From positions 2,257,001 to 2,321,000 of the forward strand of contig NZ_CP060704.1 of the NCBI RefSeq assembly GCF_014353015.1: 64,000 nt of DNA. The letters are read 5' to 3'. The position numbers and the translations under genes are program-made. Positions 1 to 8,791 of this stretch are shown in pieces. A model generated the notes under the pieces. The model worked only from the letters and a program-made list of their open reading frames with translations. It ran no database searches and was not told where the DNA came from. Position 1 is the first letter of the stretch. Each line of letters opens with the position of its first letter. This stretch comes from Chitinimonas koreensis (GTDB lineage: Bacteria > Pseudomonadota > Gammaproteobacteria > Burkholderiales > Chitinimonadaceae).

Positions 1-6
1 AATGCG

Positions 7-1179
7 ATGATTCCCTACGGCCGCCAGCAGATCGACCAGGACGACATCGACGCGGTGGTGGCGGTGCTGCAGTCGGACTGGCTCACCCAGGGCCCGACCA
101 TCGGCCGCTTCGAGGCCGCGCTGGCGGCGCGCTGCGGCGCGGCCCACGGCGTGGCGGTGTGCAATGCCACCGCCGCGCTGCACCTCGCCTGCCTGGCCGC
201 CGGCCTCGGTCCGGGCGACCGGCTGTGGACCAGCCCCAACACCTTCCTCGCCTCGGCCAACTGCGGCCGCTACTGCGGCGCCGAGGTCGATTTCGTCGAC
301 ATCGACCCGGCCACCTGGAACATGGACGCGGACCTGCTGGAGGCCAAGCTCGAAGCCGCCGACCGGCTCGGCCGGCTGCCCCGCGTGGTGGTGCCGGTGG
401 CCTTCTCCGGCCAGAGCTGCGACATGGCGCGCATCCACGCGCTGTCGCGCCGCTATGGCTTCAGCGTGATCGAGGACGCCTCGCACGCGGTCGGCGCCAG
501 CTACCTGGGCCGGCCGGTCGGCTCGGGCGACCATGCCGACATGACGGTGTTCAGCTTCCACCCGGTCAAGATCGTCACCACCGGCGAGGGCGGCATGGTG
601 CTGACCAACCGGCCCGAGCTGGCCGCGCGGCTCGAGCAGCTGCGCAGCCACGGCATGACGCGCGACCCGGCCCGCATGACCGAGCCGAGCCACGGCCCGT
701 GGTACTACCAGCAGACCGAGCTCGGCTTCAACTACCGCATCACCGACCTGCAGGCCGCGCTGGGCCTGTCGCAGCTGGGCAAGCTCGACGCCTTCCTGGC
801 CCGCCGCCGCGCGCTGGCGGCGCGCTACGACGCGCTGCTGGCCGATCTGCCGCTGACGCTGCCGACCCGCCAGCCCGGCGCCGAATCGGCCTGGCATCTC
901 TACGTGGTGCGGCTGCGGCTGGGCGAGATCGGCCGCGGCCACCGCGAGGTGTTCGAGGCACTGCGCGCGTCCGGCATCGGCGTCAACCTGCACTACATCC
1001 CGGTCCACCTGCAGCCCTACTATCGCGCGCTGGGCTTCGCGCCCGGCGACTTCCCCGAGGCCGAGCGCTACTACGGCGAGGCGATCAGCCTGCCGCTGTA
1101 CGCCGGCCTGACCGATGCCGAGCAGGACCAGGTGGTCGGCGCGCTGCACGCTGCGCTGCGCAAGGCGCCGGCAGCCTAG
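7..1179 (+). CDS. pseC: PseC: UDP-4-amino-4,6-dideoxy-N-acetyl-beta-L-altrosamine transaminase
   Basis: This is a 390-residue DegT/DnrJ/EryC1-fold aminotransferase. The PLP-binding lysine is visible as K188 in FHPVKIVTTGEGG, and the upstream IEDASHAVGA motif is typical of the family. In the pseudaminic acid pathway PseC transfers an amino group from glutamate to the 4-keto sugar made by PseB. The assignment to PseC rather than a generic sugar aminotransferase rests on the sequence style and on pseF, pseG, pseH and pseI directly downstream. The gene begins at the window edge, so its promoter and the expected partner pseB would lie upstream. Confidence 0.9.
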   Translation: MIPYGRQQIDQDDIDAVVAVLQSDWLTQGPTIGRFEAALAARCGAAHGVAVCNATAALHLACLAAGLGPGDRLWTSPNTFLASANCGRYCGAEVDFVDIDPATWNMDADLLEAKLEAADRLGRLPRVVVPVAFSGQSCDMARIHALSRRYGFSVIEDASHAVGASYLGRPVGSGDHADMTVFSFHPVKIVTTGEGGMVLTNRPELAARLEQLRSHGMTRDPARMTEPSHGPWYYQQTELGFNYRITDLQAALGLSQLGKLDAFLARRRALAARYDALLADLPLTLPTRQPGAESAWHLYVVRLRLGEIGRGHREVFEALRASGIGVNLHYIPVHLQPYYRALGFAPGDFPEAERYYGEAISLPLYAGLTDAEQDQVVGALHAALRKAPAA

Positions 1180-1253
1180 GCGCAAGGATCGCCGGCCCGG
1201 CCGGCGGTGTGTCCAATCCGGCCGCCATCGGCGGCCCAGCAGGCGGCAACCGC

Positions 1254-1964
1254 ATGAGCAAGATCGCCCTGATTCCCGCGCGCGGCGGCAGCAAGCGCAT
1301 CCCGCGCAAGAACGTCAAGCCGTTCCACGGCCTGCCGATGATCGCCCACTCGATCCGTGCCGCGCTGCGCTCGGGCCTGTTCGACCGGGTGGTGGTCAGT
1401 ACCGAGGACGCCGAGATCGCGGCGGTGGCGCGCGCCCACGGCGCCGAGACGCCGTTCGAGCGGCCGCAGGCGCTCGCCGGCGACCATGCCGGCACGGTGC
1501 CGGTGATCCAGCACGCGATCGAGGCGCTGCGCCGCCAGGGCGATGCGCCCGAATACCTGTGCTGCCTCTACGCCACCGCGCCCTTCGTGCAGCCGGTCTA
1601 TCTGCGCCAGGGCTTCGAGGCGCTGGCGGCGCGGCCCGACAAGTCCTACGCCTTCCCGGTCACCACCTTCGCCTTCCCGGTGCAGCGCGCGGTGCGCATC
1701 GACGCCGCCGGCTGCATCGACGCGCTCTACCCGGAATACCGCGACACCCGCTCGCAGGACCTGGAGGAGGCCTACCACGACGCCGGCCAGTTCTACTGGG
1801 GCCGCAGCGAGGCCTGGCTGCGCGGCGACGTGGTGTTCTCGCCGTGCGCGCTGCCGATCGTGCTGCCGCGCTACCTGGTGCAGGACATCGACACCGCCGA
1901 GGACTGGCAGCGCGCCGAGCTGATGTACGCCGCGCTGCTGCGCACCGGCGAGATCGACGGATGA
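1254..1964 (+). CDS. pseF: PseF: CMP-pseudaminic acid cytidylyltransferase
   Basis: This 236-residue protein opens with the CMP-sialate/KDO cytidylyltransferase signature IPARGGSKRIPRKN, which binds CTP, and has the acidic QDIDTAEDW segment near its C-terminus. It activates pseudaminic acid with CTP, the last step before transfer to flagellin. The ATG at 1254 is chosen because it sits just before the conserved MSKIALIPARGGS start; a longer reading from position 159 only overlaps pseC out of frame. The stop overlaps the pseG start (ATGA at 1961), so the two are translationally coupled. Confidence 0.92.
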   Translation: MSKIALIPARGGSKRIPRKNVKPFHGLPMIAHSIRAALRSGLFDRVVVSTEDAEIAAVARAHGAETPFERPQALAGDHAGTVPVIQHAIEALRRQGDAPEYLCCLYATAPFVQPVYLRQGFEALAARPDKSYAFPVTTFAFPVQRAVRIDAAGCIDALYPEYRDTRSQDLEEAYHDAGQFYWGRSEAWLRGDVVFSPCALPIVLPRYLVQDIDTAEDWQRAELMYAALLRTGEIDG

Positions 1965-3022
1965 GGCTGCTGTTCCGCGCCGACGCCTCGCGCCGGATCG
2001 GCAGCGGCCACGCGATGCGCTGCCTGACGCTGGCGCGCGCGCTGCGCGGCCAGGGCGCCGAGCCGTGCTTCGCCAGCCGCCTGCTCGACGGCCACCTGGG
2101 CGAGGCGATCGCCGCCGAATTCCCCTTCGTTCCCTTGCCGGCGACTTATCCGGGCGACGACCCGGCCGGCGCCGCCGAAGCCGCCATCGACGGGCAGGCC
2201 GACCTGGCCGCTCTGGCCGGGGCGCTCGACGGCCGCCGCTTCGATTGCTGCGTGGTCGACCACTACGGCCTCGACGCGCGCTGGGAGCGCGGGGCGCAGG
2301 CCTTCGCCGACCGGCTGATGGCGATCGACGACCTGGCCAACCGGCCGCACGCGGCGCGACTGCTGCTCGACCAGAACCTGACCGCCACGCCGGCCGCCTA
2401 TGCCGGCCTGCTGCCGCCCGATTGCCGCAGCCTGCTCGGCCCTGGCTACGCCCTGCTGCGCGAGGAGTTCGCCGACGCCGGCGAGCGCGCCTTCGCCGCG
2501 CAGGCACGCCGCGTGCTCGTCAGCTTCGGCGGCGCCGATCCGACCGGCGAGACGCGCAAGGCGCTGCGCGCGCTGGCTACGCTGGACGGTCTCGAGGTCG
2601 AGGTGATCGCCGGTGCAGCCAACCCCGCCTTCGAGGCGATCGCGGCCGACTGCGCGGCGCACGGCTGGCGGCTGGAGCGGCAGGTGAACGACATGGCCGC
2701 GCGCATGCGCGCGGCCGAGATCTTCGTCGGCGCCGGCGGCGCGACCAGCTGGGAGCGCGCCGCGCTGGGCCTGCCGACGGTCTGCATCGCGGTAGCCGAC
2801 AACCAGCGCGCCAACGCCGAGCTGCTGGCGGCACGCGGCGCGCAGGTCTACCTGGGCCCGGCCGATGCGGTCGACGAGGCCGCCATCGCGCAGGCGGTGG
2901 CGGAACTGGCCGCCGACCGCGGCCGCCGCGCCGCGATGGCGAGCGCCGCGCGGGCGCTGGTGGACGGGCAGGGCACGGCGCGCGTCTGCGCCGCGCTATG
3001 GGCGATGAACGGGGAGCATTGA
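1961..3022 (+). CDS. pseG: PseG: UDP-2,4-diacetamido-2,4,6-trideoxy-beta-L-altropyranose hydrolase
   Basis: This 353-residue protein starts MRLLFRADASRRIGSGHAMRC, the N-terminal G-x-G-H-x-x-R motif typical of PseG, where the histidine is catalytic. It has a MurG/GT-B-like fold with a C-terminal nucleotide-binding part (FVGAGGATSWERAALGLPTV). PseG removes UDP from the diacetamido sugar to release 6-deoxy-AltdiNAc, the substrate of PseI. It overlaps pseF by four bases and is followed one base later by pseH, so it lies in the middle of a tight operon. Confidence 0.92.
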   Translation: MRLLFRADASRRIGSGHAMRCLTLARALRGQGAEPCFASRLLDGHLGEAIAAEFPFVPLPATYPGDDPAGAAEAAIDGQADLAALAGALDGRRFDCCVVDHYGLDARWERGAQAFADRLMAIDDLANRPHAARLLLDQNLTATPAAYAGLLPPDCRSLLGPGYALLREEFADAGERAFAAQARRVLVSFGGADPTGETRKALRALATLDGLEVEVIAGAANPAFEAIAADCAAHGWRLERQVNDMAARMRAAEIFVGAGGATSWERAALGLPTVCIAVADNQRANAELLAARGAQVYLGPADAVDEAAIAQAVAELAADRGRRAAMASAARALVDGQGTARVCAALWAMNGEH

Positions 3023-3023
3023 A

Positions 3024-3590
3024 ATGGGCAAGGCCAATGTCGACGAAGTGCGCTTCGAGCCGCTGACCGAGCAGCCGGCCGAGGTGATCGAGCGGATCCG
3101 CCAGCTGCGCAACGCCGAGGGCGTGCGCCGCTACATGTACAACGACCACCTGATCTCGGCCGAGGAGCACGCCGGCTGGATCGCCGGCCTGCAGGGCAAT
3201 GCGCGCGAGCGGGTGATGGTGGTGCGCTACCACGGCGAAGTGGTCGGCCTGGTCGCGCTGCGCGCCATCCGCTGGCCCGACAAGGCCGCCGACTGGGCCT
3301 TCTACCTGAGCGAGGAGATGCAGGGCAAAGGCGTCGGCGGCGTGGTCGAATTCAAGCTGCTCGACCTCGCGCTGATCGAGCTGGGGCTGGAGAAGCTCAA
3401 CTGCGAAGTGCTCGAGACCAATCCCAAGGTGATCGAGATGCACCAGAAATTCGGCTTCGTCGCCGAGGGCGTGCGTCGCGCCAACGTGGTCAAGGACGGT
3501 GGCCGGCTCGACGTGCACCTGCTCGGCATCACCGCCGGCGAATGGCAGGCCGCGCGGCCGCGCTTCGCCAAGCTGTTCGGCGCCGGCTGA
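3024..3590 (+). CDS. pseH: PseH: UDP-4-amino-sugar N-acetyltransferase (GNAT)
   Basis: This is a 188-residue GNAT-family acetyltransferase. The acetyl-CoA loop region is visible around EEMQGKGVGGVVEFKLLDLA, followed by the NPKVIEMHQKFGFVAEG segment found in sugar and RimJ-like acetyltransferases. In the pseudaminic acid pathway PseH acetylates the 4-amino group made by PseC. The position between pseG and pseI is the main reason for calling it PseH rather than a generic GNAT. Its ATG lies immediately after the pseG stop. Confidence 0.87.
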   Translation: MGKANVDEVRFEPLTEQPAEVIERIRQLRNAEGVRRYMYNDHLISAEEHAGWIAGLQGNARERVMVVRYHGEVVGLVALRAIRWPDKAADWAFYLSEEMQGKGVGGVVEFKLLDLALIELGLEKLNCEVLETNPKVIEMHQKFGFVAEGVRRANVVKDGGRLDVHLLGITAGEWQAARPRFAKLFGAG

Positions 3591-3641
3591 CGCGCCGGCC
3601 TTTTCCGAGTCCAAAGAATCGAGTCTCACCGGAGCATCGCC

Positions 3642-4694
3642 ATGCCCAGCTTCCACATCGGCCCCCGCCCCATCGGCCAGGACGCGCCCCCGTTCGTGAT
3701 CGCCGAGATGAGCGGCAACCACAACCAGTCGCTCGACCGCGCGCTGGCCATCGTCGAGGCGGCGGCCCGCAGCGGCGCGCATGCGCTCAAGCTGCAGACC
3801 TATACCGCCGACACCATGACGCTCGACCTCGACGAGGGCGAGTTCCACATCGGCGACCCGGCCAGCCTGTGGGCCGGCACCTCGCTGTACAAGCTCTACC
3901 AGGAGGCCTACACGCCGTGGGAATGGCATGCGCCGATCTTCGCGCGCGCCGCCGAGCTCGGCATGCTGGCCTTCTCCACCCCGTTCGACGAGAGCGCGGT
4001 CGACTTCCTCGAAACGCTCGGCGTGCCGGCCTACAAGATCGCCAGCTTCGAGAACACCGACCTGCCGCTGATCCGCAAGGTGGCCGCCACCGGCAAGCCG
4101 ATGATCATCTCGACCGGCATGGCCACGGTGGCCGAGCTCGACGAGAGCGTGCGCGCCGCGCGCGCCGCCGGCTGCCGCGACCTGGTGCTGCTCAAGTGCA
4201 CCAGCACCTATCCGGCCTCGCCCGAGAACACCCACCTGCGCACCATTCCGCACCTGCGCGAGCTGTTCGGCTGCGAGGTCGGGCTGTCGGACCACACCAT
4301 GGGCGTCGGCGCCGCGGTGGCGGCGGTGGCGCTCGGCGCCACGGTGGTGGAGAAGCACTTCACCCTGCGCCGCGCCGACGGCGGCGTCGATTCGACCTTC
4401 TCGCTCGAGCCCGAGGAGATGGCCAGCCTGGTGACCGAGACCGGCCGCGCCTGGCAGGCGCTGGGCCAGGTGCGCTACGGCGCCACCGCGGCCGAGCAGA
4501 AATCGCTGGTCTATCGCCGCTCGCTCTACGTGGTGCGCGACATGGCCGCGGGCGAGGCCTTCGGCCCCGACAACGTGCGGGCGATCCGGCCGGGCCTCGG
4601 CCTCGCGCCCAAGCATCTCGAACTGGTGCTCGGCCGCCGCGCGCGCACCGCGCTCAAGCGCGGCACGCCGCTGAGCTGGGATTGCCTGGCATGA
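3642..4694 (+). CDS. pseI: PseI: pseudaminic acid synthase
   Basis: This 350-residue protein is a NeuB-family synthase that condenses phosphoenolpyruvate with the hexose from PseG. The TIM-barrel part covers about residues 1-280, with the family motifs FVIAEMSGNHNQS, KLQTYTADTMT and STYPASPENTHL. The C-terminal SAF-like domain is about residues 285-350. A purine-rich stretch (accggagcatcgccATG) precedes the start. The last bases overlap the start of the next gene (ATGA at 4691). TADT and the aromatic-rich SLWAGTSLYKLY region resemble PseI more than the sialic acid synthase NeuB. Confidence 0.92.
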   Translation: MPSFHIGPRPIGQDAPPFVIAEMSGNHNQSLDRALAIVEAAARSGAHALKLQTYTADTMTLDLDEGEFHIGDPASLWAGTSLYKLYQEAYTPWEWHAPIFARAAELGMLAFSTPFDESAVDFLETLGVPAYKIASFENTDLPLIRKVAATGKPMIISTGMATVAELDESVRAARAAGCRDLVLLKCTSTYPASPENTHLRTIPHLRELFGCEVGLSDHTMGVGAAVAAVALGATVVEKHFTLRRADGGVDSTFSLEPEEMASLVTETGRAWQALGQVRYGATAAEQKSLVYRRSLYVVRDMAAGEAFGPDNVRAIRPGLGLAPKHLELVLGRRARTALKRGTPLSWDCLA

Positions 4695-5686
4695 CGCTGA
4701 CTGCGGCGGTGATCGGCTGCGGCCGCATCGGCGCCGGCTTCGCCGCCGCCTCGGCGCGCGTCGGCGTGGCCAGCCATGCGGCGGCCTATGCCGCGACCGC
4801 CGGGGTGCAACTGGTTGGCTTGTCCGATCCGTCGGCGCCGGCGCGCGGCGAGGCGGCCGCGCGCTTCGGCGTGCCGGCCTGGGCCGACCATCGCGAGATG
4901 CTGGCGGCCGTGCGGCCGGCGCTGGTCAGCGTGGCTTCGCCCGACGCCACCCATGCGCAGGTGCTGGCCGAAGTGCTCGACGCGCCCGGCGTGCGCGGCG
5001 TGCTGGCCGAGAAGCCGCTGGCCGCCACGCCGGCCGAAGCTGCGGCGCTGGTGGCGCAGGCGCGCGCGCGCGGCGTCGTGCTGGCGGTCAATTACGGCCG
5101 CCGCTATTCGGCGCCGATGCAGGCGCTGGCGGCGCGGCTGCGCGGCGGCGAATTCGGCCGGCTGCGCGCGCTGACCGGCCATTACACCAAGGGCGTGGCC
5201 CACAACGGCAGCCACTGGTTCGACTGGGCCCGGCTGCTGGCCGGCGAGATCGCGCGGGTGCAGGCCTTCGACGACGGCATGCCGGCTTTCGAGGGCGACC
5301 CGACGCCATCGCTGCGGCTGGAATTCGCCGGCGGCTGCGGCGGTTGGCTGCAGGCGCTGTCGTTCGAGGACTACGCGCCGTTCGAGCTCGACCTGTTGAC
5401 CGAGCGGGCGCGGCTGCGCTTCGGCGAATCGGGCCATGTGGTCGAGATTTCGGCCACCGGCGCCAGCCCCGACTATCCCGGTTACCGGCAACTGTTGCCG
5501 CTCGAGCGGCAGGACGGCCTGCTGACCGACGTGCTGCTGCACGCGGTGGCCGACCTGGCCGCGGCGGTGGCCGGCGGCCGGCCGCCGCTGTGCAGCGGCG
5601 CGGACGGCCTGGCCGCGCTGCGGGTGGCCGCGGCGGCGGTCGACAGCCTGGACCGCGGCGCCGCGGTCGAGGTGGAAGGTGACTGA
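4691..5686 (+). CDS. Gfo/Idh/MocA-family sugar oxidoreductase
   Basis: This 331-residue protein has an N-terminal Rossmann fold starting AVIGCGRIGAGF and the family's EKPLA segment near residue 105. The Gfo/Idh/MocA C-terminal domain follows. Members oxidise or reduce nucleotide sugars and inositols with NAD(P). The substrate cannot be read from sequence. Together with the DegT aminotransferase and GNAT acetyltransferase further on, it resembles a dehydrogenase-aminotransferase-acetyltransferase set that makes an acetamido sugar (inference). It starts inside the pseI stop and overlaps the next gene by eight bases. The ATG is fixed by the start of the Rossmann motif. Confidence 0.8.
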   Translation: MTLTAAVIGCGRIGAGFAAASARVGVASHAAAYAATAGVQLVGLSDPSAPARGEAAARFGVPAWADHREMLAAVRPALVSVASPDATHAQVLAEVLDAPGVRGVLAEKPLAATPAEAAALVAQARARGVVLAVNYGRRYSAPMQALAARLRGGEFGRLRALTGHYTKGVAHNGSHWFDWARLLAGEIARVQAFDDGMPAFEGDPTPSLRLEFAGGCGGWLQALSFEDYAPFELDLLTERARLRFGESGHVVEISATGASPDYPGYRQLLPLERQDGLLTDVLLHAVADLAAAVAGGRPPLCSGADGLAALRVAAAAVDSLDRGAAVEVEGD

Positions 5687-6761
5687 AGCCGCCGTGCTGG
5701 CCGTGGCCGGCGACCCGGGCGGCGCCAATGCGCTGGCGCCGGTGCTGGACTGGCTGCAGGGGCAGGGCGTGCGGCTGCATTGCGCCGGCTACCGCCAGGC
5801 GCCGGCGCTGTGGACCGCGCGCGGCCTGGCGGTCGAGACGCTGGCCGAGGCCGGCTTCGACCCGGCCGCCTGGCTGGTCGCCCGGCGGCGCGAGCAGGGT
5901 GCCGCGCTGCTGCTGACCACCACCTCGGCCAACGGGCTCGACTACGAGCGCGCGCTGTGGGACGCGGCGCGGGCGGACGGCCTGCCCAGCCTGGCGCTGC
6001 TCGACTTCTGGTCCAACTACCCCTTGCGTTTCCGCGATCCGGCCGGCGCCTGGCACTGGCCCGACTGCATCGCCGCCATGGACCAGGCCAGCGCCGAGGC
6101 GCTGCGTGCGCTCGGCGCGCCGCAGGCGGCGGCGACCGGCCAGCCCGCGCTCGACCGGCTGGCCGCATTGCGCGCCGGCTTCGACCCGGCGCGGCGCGCT
6201 GCGCTGCGGCAGCAGGCCGGCGCGGCCGGCACCGCGCTGCTGTATGCCTCGCAGCCGCTGGCCGAGCTGCACGGCGGCGAAGCGGCGGCGCGCGCGGCGC
6301 TCGGCTTTTCGGAACGGGATGCCTGGCGCGACCTGGCCGCGCAGTTCGACGCCATGCCGGCGCCGCCGACGGTATGGCTGCGGCCGCATCCGCGCGAGCG
6401 CGCCGACGACTGGCGGGCCGAAGCCGCGCGCCATCCCTGGGCCCGCCTGCTCGAAGGCGGCGACAGCCATGAATGGGCGCTGGCGGCCGACGGCGTGCTC
6501 GGCATGGGTTCGATGCTGCTGCTCGAGGCCTGCCTGCTCGGCCGGCCGGTGCTCAGCTACCAGCCGGGCCTGCCGGGCGAGGACGCGCTGCCGTCCAACC
6601 GGCTCGGCTGGAGCCGGGCGGTGTATCGGCGCGACCAACTGGCCGCGGCCTTGTCCGACTGGCTGGCACGGCTGCCGGCGCCGCAGCTGGCGCCGCCCGA
6701 CGGACTGGCGGCCGAGCGGGTCGGCCGGCTGGCGCTGCGCCTCGGCGGCATGGCCGTCTGA
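5679..6761 (+). CDS. GT-B-like protein of the glycosylation island, function unknown
   Basis: This 360-residue protein starts at a GTG (5679) that overlaps the preceding gene. I do not recognise a named family member. The N-terminus (LAVAGDPGGANALAPVLDWL) and the C-terminal GMGSMLLLEACLLGRPVLSYQPG resemble the two halves of a GT-B fold, as in NeuC/WecB epimerases, MurG and CDP-glycerol transferases. The latter motif normally surrounds the nucleotide-sugar site. It could be a glycosyltransferase or a nucleotide-sugar hydrolase/epimerase. It is the last gene before a roughly 80-base gap and a separately promoted gene pair. Confidence 0.55.
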   Translation: MTEAAVLAVAGDPGGANALAPVLDWLQGQGVRLHCAGYRQAPALWTARGLAVETLAEAGFDPAAWLVARRREQGAALLLTTTSANGLDYERALWDAARADGLPSLALLDFWSNYPLRFRDPAGAWHWPDCIAAMDQASAEALRALGAPQAAATGQPALDRLAALRAGFDPARRAALRQQAGAAGTALLYASQPLAELHGGEAAARAALGFSERDAWRDLAAQFDAMPAPPTVWLRPHPRERADDWRAEAARHPWARLLEGGDSHEWALAADGVLGMGSMLLLEACLLGRPVLSYQPGLPGEDALPSNRLGWSRAVYRRDQLAAALSDWLARLPAPQLAPPDGLAAERVGRLALRLGGMAV

Positions 6762-6780
6762 AACGACAGGCGCGCACCCC

Positions 6781-6831
6781 TTGCGGCGGCGGTCGTTTGC
6801 CCTATAGTGGACATGTGCAGCACATGTGCAG
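6781..6831 (+). promoter_or_regulatory. Promoter with tandem ACATGTGCAG operator-like repeats
   Basis: A -35-like TTGCGG (6781-6786), a 16-base spacer and a -10-like TATAGT (6803-6808) precede two direct copies of ACATGTGCAG at 6811-6820 and 6822-6831. Each copy contains the palindrome ACATGT, and the junction TGTGC-a-GCACA (6814-6824) is itself an inverted repeat. The repeats would cover the transcription start. Paired short sites beside a ribbon-helix-helix gene are a classic autoregulatory arrangement, so self-repression is inferred. The ribosome binding site GGAGAA follows at 6831-6836. Confidence 0.6.
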
Positions 6832-6841
6832 GAGAACTAGC

Positions 6842-7132
6842 ATGGCAACCGCAACCGAACGCATCCCGGTCCTGGTCACCGCCCAGGAGAAGCAGCGCAT
6901 CGCCAGCCTGGCCAAGGCCTCGGGCGTGTCGATGGGCGAATACCTGCGCCGCGCCGCCGACCGCTACGCGCCGGCCGAGGAAGAGGCGCTGCTGGACGGC
7001 ATGATCGACCAGGTGGTCAAGGCCACCGAGCAGGCCGGCGCCGCGATCGACGAGGCGCTGCGCTTCGTCGACGAATCGGACCGCCGCATCGCCGCGCTCG
7101 AAGCCGCGCCCGCCGCCCGGAAGGCCGCCTGA
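6842..7132 (+). CDS. Ribbon-helix-helix-like small protein
   Basis: This 96-residue protein starts at the ATG just after AGGAGAACTAGC. The N-terminal residues 5-45 (RIPVLVTAQEKQRIASLAKASGVSMGEYLRRAADRY) fit a short beta strand followed by two helices, as in CopG/MobC-type ribbon-helix-helix DNA-binding proteins. The C-terminal half is a long helix rich in Ala and Glu. A DNA-binding role is inferred. The next gene overlaps it by one base (TGATG). It interrupts the sugar island but has its own promoter and repeat-type operator, so it may be a small regulator or a mobile remnant. Confidence 0.6.
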   Translation: MATATERIPVLVTAQEKQRIASLAKASGVSMGEYLRRAADRYAPAEEEALLDGMIDQVVKATEQAGAAIDEALRFVDESDRRIAALEAAPAARKAA

Positions 7133-7350
7133 TGAGCATCGCCGACAAGATGTGGGACGCGCTGGCGACCGTGATCAAGATGAACGACAAGGTCGAGCGC
7201 ATGGCCGGCGCGATGAAGCACCAGCAGACGCGGATCGAGCAGCTGACCGAGCGGGTGATCCGGCTCGAGGCGATGCTCGAGATCGCGCTGGCGCAGCAGG
7301 GCGTGCGCGCGCCGCAGCCGCCGCGCCAGCAGCTCGAGGACCGGCCCTGA
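7132..7350 (+). CDS. Small coiled-coil protein
   Basis: This 72-residue acidic/basic helical protein overlaps the preceding gene by one base, so the two are coupled. Residues 10-58 have regular heptads (MNDKVERMAGAMKHQQTRIE and the following LTERVIRLEAMLEIAL), predicting a coiled coil that may dimerise or bind the helical tail of its partner. The C-terminus is rich in proline and glutamine. I do not recognise the family. No membrane segment or signal peptide is visible. Confidence 0.6.
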   Translation: MSIADKMWDALATVIKMNDKVERMAGAMKHQQTRIEQLTERVIRLEAMLEIALAQQGVRAPQPPRQQLEDRP

Positions 7351-7372
7351 ATGGACCTGGACAACCGACCGG

Positions 7373-7442
7373 TAGGAGCGGCTTCAGCCGCGAATGGGCA
7401 TTCGTGCGAGCCTGGCCGGCTCGCGGCCGAAGCCGCTCCTAC
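7373..7442. repeat. REP-like palindrome, family A (GGAGCGGCTTCAGCCGCGAA)
   Basis: A near-perfect inverted repeat has a left arm TAGGAGCGGCTTCAGCCGCG and a right arm CGCGGCCGAAGCCGCTCCTA around a 28-30-base loop. The same element occurs at 15149, 24802 and 32638, always between genes. It is a dispersed extragenic palindrome, of the kind mobilised by RAYT transposases in other proteobacteria. It separates the small gene pair from the aminotransferase gene. Confidence 0.85.
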
Positions 7443-7492
7443 CGGAGCATGCGGGCCGTTGGCGGCTGCGCGGACACGCTAGAGGAGCGAAG

Positions 7493-8791
7493 ATGGAACG
7501 ATTGGCGCTATTGGGCGGCCAGCCGGTGCGCAGCGCACCGCTGCCGCAGTACCGGACGATCGGCGAGGAGGAGAAGCAGGCCGTCATGGCGGTGCTCGAC
7601 AGCGGCGTGCTGTCGCAATTCCTCGGCACCTGGTCGATGGATTTCTACGGCGGCCAGCGCGTTCAGGCGCTCGAACGCGCCTGGGAGGCCTTCTTCGGCA
7701 CCGCCCACGCGGTCAGCCTCAACTCGGCCACCTCGGGCCTGTTCGCCGCGGTCGGCGCGGCCGGCGTCGGCCCCGGCGACGAGGTCATCGTCTCGCCCTA
7801 CACCATGAGCGCCTCGGCAGTGGCGGCGGTGGTCTACGGCGGCATCCCGGTGTTCGCCGACATCGATCCCGACCACTTCTGCCTGACGCCCGCCACCATC
7901 CGGCCGCTGATCACGCCGCGCACGCGGGCGATCATCGTGGTCGACCTGTTCGGCTACCCGGCCGACATCCCGGCCATCGTGGCGCTGGCGCGCGAGCACG
8001 GCATCGTGGTGATCGAGGACAACGCCCAAGGCCCCGGCGCGCGGCGCGACGGCCGCTACGCCGGCAGCCGGGCCGACATGGCGGTGTTCAGCCTCAACTA
8101 CCACAAGACCATCCACTCGGGCGAAGGCGGCGTGGTCACCACCGACGACGCGCGGCTGGCCGAGCGGCTGCAGCTGATCCGCAACCACGCCGAGGTGGTG
8201 GTGCAGCAGAAGTCGCCCGACATCGCGGCCGAGGAGCTGGTCAACCTGGTCGGCTACAACTACCGCATGACCGAGATCGAGGCCGCCATCGCCGCCGAGC
8301 AGCTGAAGAAGCTGCCGGCGCTGGTGGCCGCCCGCCAGGCCAACGCGGCGCGGCTGGCGGCGGCGATCGAGGGCCTGCCGGGGCTGACGCCGCCGCGGCC
8401 CGGGGCGGAGGTCGAGCACGGCTGGTACGTGTTCCCGTTCAAGTACGACGCGGCCGCCACCGGCGTGCCGCGCGCAAAGGTGGCCGCTGCGCTGCGGGCC
8501 GAGGGCTTCCCGGTCGGCGAGGGCTACGTCAAGCCGCTCTACACCCAGCCGATCTACCGCAAGGGCATCGCCCTCGGCCGCGACGGCTTCCCGTTCGCCC
8601 AGGCGCGCGCGGCCGGCACGCTGCCCGACTACGGCTCGGCGCTGTGCCCGGTGACCGAGCGCATGCATGCCGCCGAACTGCTGACCGGCGACTTCTGCCA
8701 CGCCGGCTGGAGTACGGCCGACCTCGACCAGCTGATCGCCGCCTTCCGCAAGGTGTTCGGCCAGCTCGACGCGCTGCGGGAGGCCGCATGA
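7493..8791 (+). CDS. DegT/DnrJ/EryC1/StrS-family sugar aminotransferase
   Basis: This 432-residue PLP enzyme has its probable Schiff-base lysine at K205 in NYHKTIHSGEGG and the IEDNAQGPGA motif upstream. It is a second sugar aminotransferase beside PseC but clearly different from it, with an extra N-terminal part (MERLALLGGQPVRSAPLPQY) like the subgroup acting on 3-keto or 4-keto nucleotide sugars. The ATG at 7493 follows AGAGGAG with good spacing, so an in-frame upstream ATG at 7394 inside the palindrome is unlikely. It shares ATGA with the acetyltransferase gene. Confidence 0.85.
   Translation: MERLALLGGQPVRSAPLPQYRTIGEEEKQAVMAVLDSGVLSQFLGTWSMDFYGGQRVQALERAWEAFFGTAHAVSLNSATSGLFAAVGAAGVGPGDEVIVSPYTMSASAVAAVVYGGIPVFADIDPDHFCLTPATIRPLITPRTRAIIVVDLFGYPADIPAIVALAREHGIVVIEDNAQGPGARRDGRYAGSRADMAVFSLNYHKTIHSGEGGVVTTDDARLAERLQLIRNHAEVVVQQKSPDIAAEELVNLVGYNYRMTEIEAAIAAEQLKKLPALVAARQANAARLAAAIEGLPGLTPPRPGAEVEHGWYVFPFKYDAAATGVPRAKVAAALRAEGFPVGEGYVKPLYTQPIYRKGIALGRDGFPFAQARAAGTLPDYGSALCPVTERMHAAELLTGDFCHAGWSTADLDQLIAAFRKVFGQLDALREAA

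Noticed and set aside
159..1964. 601-residue protein starting inside pseC
   Set aside because: Only its last 236 residues (PseF) are real. The first part is pseC read out of frame.
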